Assembly (NCBI GenBank): GCA_016928395.1
Contig: JAFGKV010000029.1
Coordinates: 1 to 54,904 of the forward strand
Reading direction: 5' to 3'
Source of the DNA: Candidatus Fermentibacterota bacterium
Lineage (GTDB): Bacteria; JAFGKV01
Length of the DNA: 54,904 bases
The position numbers and the translations under genes were made by a program. This document shows, piece by piece, positions 53,367-54,904 of this stretch. Below the pieces are notes generated by a model that saw only the letters and a program-made list of their open reading frames with translations, was not told the origin of the DNA and ran no database searches. Within the stretch, counting starts at the first letter, position 1, and each line of letters starts with the position of its first letter.

Positions 53367-54527
53367 GTGAGTGATGCCCCGCTCCCCGCGGGAAGGCCAT
53401 TCGACTACGCGGGCATGCTGCAGGACATCAAGGGTCGCATCCGTGCGGCCCAGCTCAAGGCGGTCATGTCTGCCAACCGGGAGCTGATCCTGCTCTACTG
53501 GGACATCGGCCGGATGATTGCCGAACGCCAGGAAGAACAGGGCTGGGGCGCTGCGGTGATTCCCCGGTTGTCGCACGACATCCGCAGCGAATTGCCTGAG
53601 GTGAAGGGCTTTTCGGAGCGCAACATCGGATACATGATCCGGTTTGCGCGGGAGTACGGCACCCCCCTGATTTTGCAGCAACCTGCTGCAGAATTGGAAA
53701 TCCCTGATGGCAAGGGCGAAACAAGAGCGCCGCCGCCCGCAGCGCGATGGGCCGAAACCGATCCAAGGAGGATTTTGCAGCAGCTCGCTGCGCAAATCCC
53801 GTGGTTCCATAACGTGATCCTGATGGAGAAGGTCAAAGACCTCTCCATCCGCGCCTGGTACATGCGGCAGACCATCGAGCAGGGCTGGAGTCGAAGCGTG
53901 CTCACCACCATGATCCAGAGCGCCTCCCACGAGCGGCAAGGCCGCGCCGTCACGAACTTCCCCCGCCGCCTCCCGCCCGCGCAGTCGGATCTGGCTCGAC
54001 AGACGCTGAAGGACCCCTACGTCTTCGACTTCCTGACGCTGGATGAGTCCTTCCGCGAGCGCGAGCTGGAAACCGGCTTGGTTCAGCATTTGCAGAAGTT
54101 CCTGATCGAACTCGGCCGGGGCTTTGCCTTCGTCGGGCGGCAGTACCACATGGACATCGGCGACGAGGATTACTATCTCGACCTGCTCTTCTATCACCTC
54201 ACGCTCCGCTGCTTCTTCGTGATCGAGCTCAAGCGCGGCGCATTCAAGCCGGAGTATGCCGGCAAAATGAACTTCTACCTCAGCGCGGTGGACGATCGCC
54301 TCCGCCATCAAGACGACCGTCCGTCCATCGGCCTGATCCTCTGCCAGGAAAAGAATCGCGTAGTGGCCGAGTACGCCCTACGTGACATGCGAAAGCCGAT
54401 TGGGATTTCCGAGTATCAGCTTACGCACGCGCTGCCGCGGGAACTGCAGTCGGCCCTGCCCACGATTGAAGAAATCGAGCGGGAACTCAGCCAAGAGGAG
54501 AGCGCGGATACCCCCGAAAGAGGGTGA
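53367..54527 (+). CDS. DUF1016 (YhcG-like) PD-(D/E)XK nuclease family protein
   Basis: The product has 386 residues if the GTG at 53367 is used; an in-frame TTG at 53322 is an alternative. The N-terminal DUF1016_N helical region reads DIKGRIRAAQLKAVMSANRE, LLYWDIGRMIAERQEEQGWG and LSHDIRSELPEVKGFSERNI. The C-terminal nuclease part has WYMRQTIEQGWSRSVL, DPYVFDFLTLDESFRERELE, FVGRQYHMDIGDEDYYLDLL and FFVIELKRGAFKPEYAGKMN, giving a D...ExK active site (LDLLFYH, VIELK). A short insertion with two LQQ(L/P)AA-type repeats splits the N-region at about 110-150. DUF1016 proteins are often embedded in type I restriction-modification loci and phage-defence islands. Here the gene lies between two copies of the MAD..PLFN cassette, which supports such a setting. 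Confidence 0.88.
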   Translation: MSDAPLPAGRPFDYAGMLQDIKGRIRAAQLKAVMSANRELILLYWDIGRMIAERQEEQGWGAAVIPRLSHDIRSELPEVKGFSERNIGYMIRFAREYGTPLILQQPAAELEIPDGKGETRAPPPAARWAETDPRRILQQLAAQIPWFHNVILMEKVKDLSIRAWYMRQTIEQGWSRSVLTTMIQSASHERQGRAVTNFPRRLPPAQSDLARQTLKDPYVFDFLTLDESFRERELETGLVQHLQKFLIELGRGFAFVGRQYHMDIGDEDYYLDLLFYHLTLRCFFVIELKRGAFKPEYAGKMNFYLSAVDDRLRHQDDRPSIGLILCQEKNRVVAEYALRDMRKPIGISEYQLTHALPRELQSALPTIEEIERELSQEESADTPERG

Positions 54528-54699
54528 ATCAACCAGCGTCACCATCAAGGCAGCCAAGGGCCAAACCATGCTCCAGTGTGTCGGCAAACGACCGCTGACA
54601 CGCCTGAACGCCTCCCCGGCACAGAAGGTCGAGGTTTTCGGAGAAGATCCCGAATCCGGAGGCCGGCTCTACGACCCATACCGTGTCGAGCCACCCACG

Positions 54700-54904
54700 G
54701 GGTTGGCAATCCTAACGCCAACCGGCCATATTCGACTGGTCAACCATCTGAACACCAACATTGCGGGAAACCATGGCCGACTTCAAGCCGCTCTTCAACG
54801 CCCGCATTCTCCGTGTGGGGCTGGCGAAGTCCTCGCCGGAGCTTGCTGCGGTGGGGAACGTGTCGTCTTGGTCAAGAGGAGAGCGGGCGCACGGGATGTT
54901 TGTA
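54700..54904 (+). CDS. Second cassette copy: partial MAD..PLFN gene at window edge
   Basis: An ATG at 54773 opens MADFKPLFNARILRVGLAKS, homologous to the start at 52993, and runs off the window. Upstream, 54700-54772 matches 52920-52992 (GGCAATCC, CCATAT.CGA, CAACA.TGCGG blocks). The frame at 54773 stays open but becomes atypical after PELAAVGNVSSWSRGER, so this copy may also be damaged. An overlapping open frame from ATG 54568 through the window end (EVFGEDPESGGRLYDPYRVE, LAILTPTGHIRLVNHL) may be the preceding small gene, whose 3' end the first cassette also preserves. Function is unresolved; a restriction-modification methylase is a tentative guess. Confidence 0.4.

Noticed and set aside
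53126-53374. Open frame between the first cassette copy and DUF1016
   Set aside because: It has no ribosome site or recognisable domain and overlaps the DUF1016 start region; it may be debris.

Overview
The window is high-GC DNA from an uncultured Gram-negative bacterium. It has outer-membrane TolC channels, two tripartite RND pumps, lipoprotein signals, a secreted beta-helix protein with a C-terminal FlgD/T9SS-like Ig module, YGVxG-repeat surface proteins and a Ser/Thr kinase fused to a beta-propeller. This mixture resembles candidate phyla around the FCB group (Eisenbacteria/Krumholzibacteria-like). That placement is inferred from protein style; no rRNA or other marker gene is present.

Region 1 (1-12.5 kb, minus strand): a methyltransferase, a long YGVxG-repeat secreted protein, a transmembrane Ser/Thr kinase with a TolB-like propeller, a GH114-like lipoprotein coupled to a beta-helix protein, and a tight three-gene operon. 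The operon reads atypical ECF sigma factor > zinc-binding anti-sigma-like protein > a 609-residue protein joining FHA, a DUF4011-N/transglutaminase-like core and a Clp-N domain. It is the best candidate here for a poorly described regulated system.

Region 2 (13-20 kb, plus strand): a sulfatase-superfamily protein without the FGly signature, a GT39-like membrane protein with a TPR tail, and an oxidative-stress operon. That operon has a sigma70-like promoter with twin 12-bp repeats, a degraded Fur/PerR gene, a peroxiredoxin whose peroxidatic residue is encoded by an in-frame TGA followed by a fitting SECIS hairpin, a Dps-like ferritin, and a strong terminator. The peroxiredoxin is a selenoprotein that ordinary gene callers will split or truncate.

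Region 3 (20-33 kb): a PA14/beta-helix protein, a PNPOx-like protein, DUF1028 and a phosphopantetheinyl transferase, an FN3 protein coupled to a second surface protein of the window's shared-domain family, an ankyrin/SHOCT lipoprotein, a galactokinase-like GHMP kinase, an SLC13/TrkA-C transporter and a cNMP-GGDEF diguanylate cyclase.

Region 4 (33-46.6 kb, plus strand): PadR-TolC-MFP-RND, then a second MFP-RND-TolC set, separated by 0.8 kb of repeat-rich noncoding DNA. The two pumps differ in gene order and in the proton-relay residues.

Region 5 (46.7-54.9 kb): a GT4 glycosyltransferase, a TPR/HD-GYP c-di-GMP phosphodiesterase, a FAD/NAD oxidoreductase, a probably truncated LamG protein, and a DUF1016 nuclease lying between two copies of a duplicated cassette (MAD..PLFN gene starts) that looks like remodelled restriction/defence DNA. 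Dispersed stem-loop repeats and purine-rich low-complexity tracts occupy several intergenic gaps. No tRNA, rRNA, CRISPR array, transposase or integrase was recognised.
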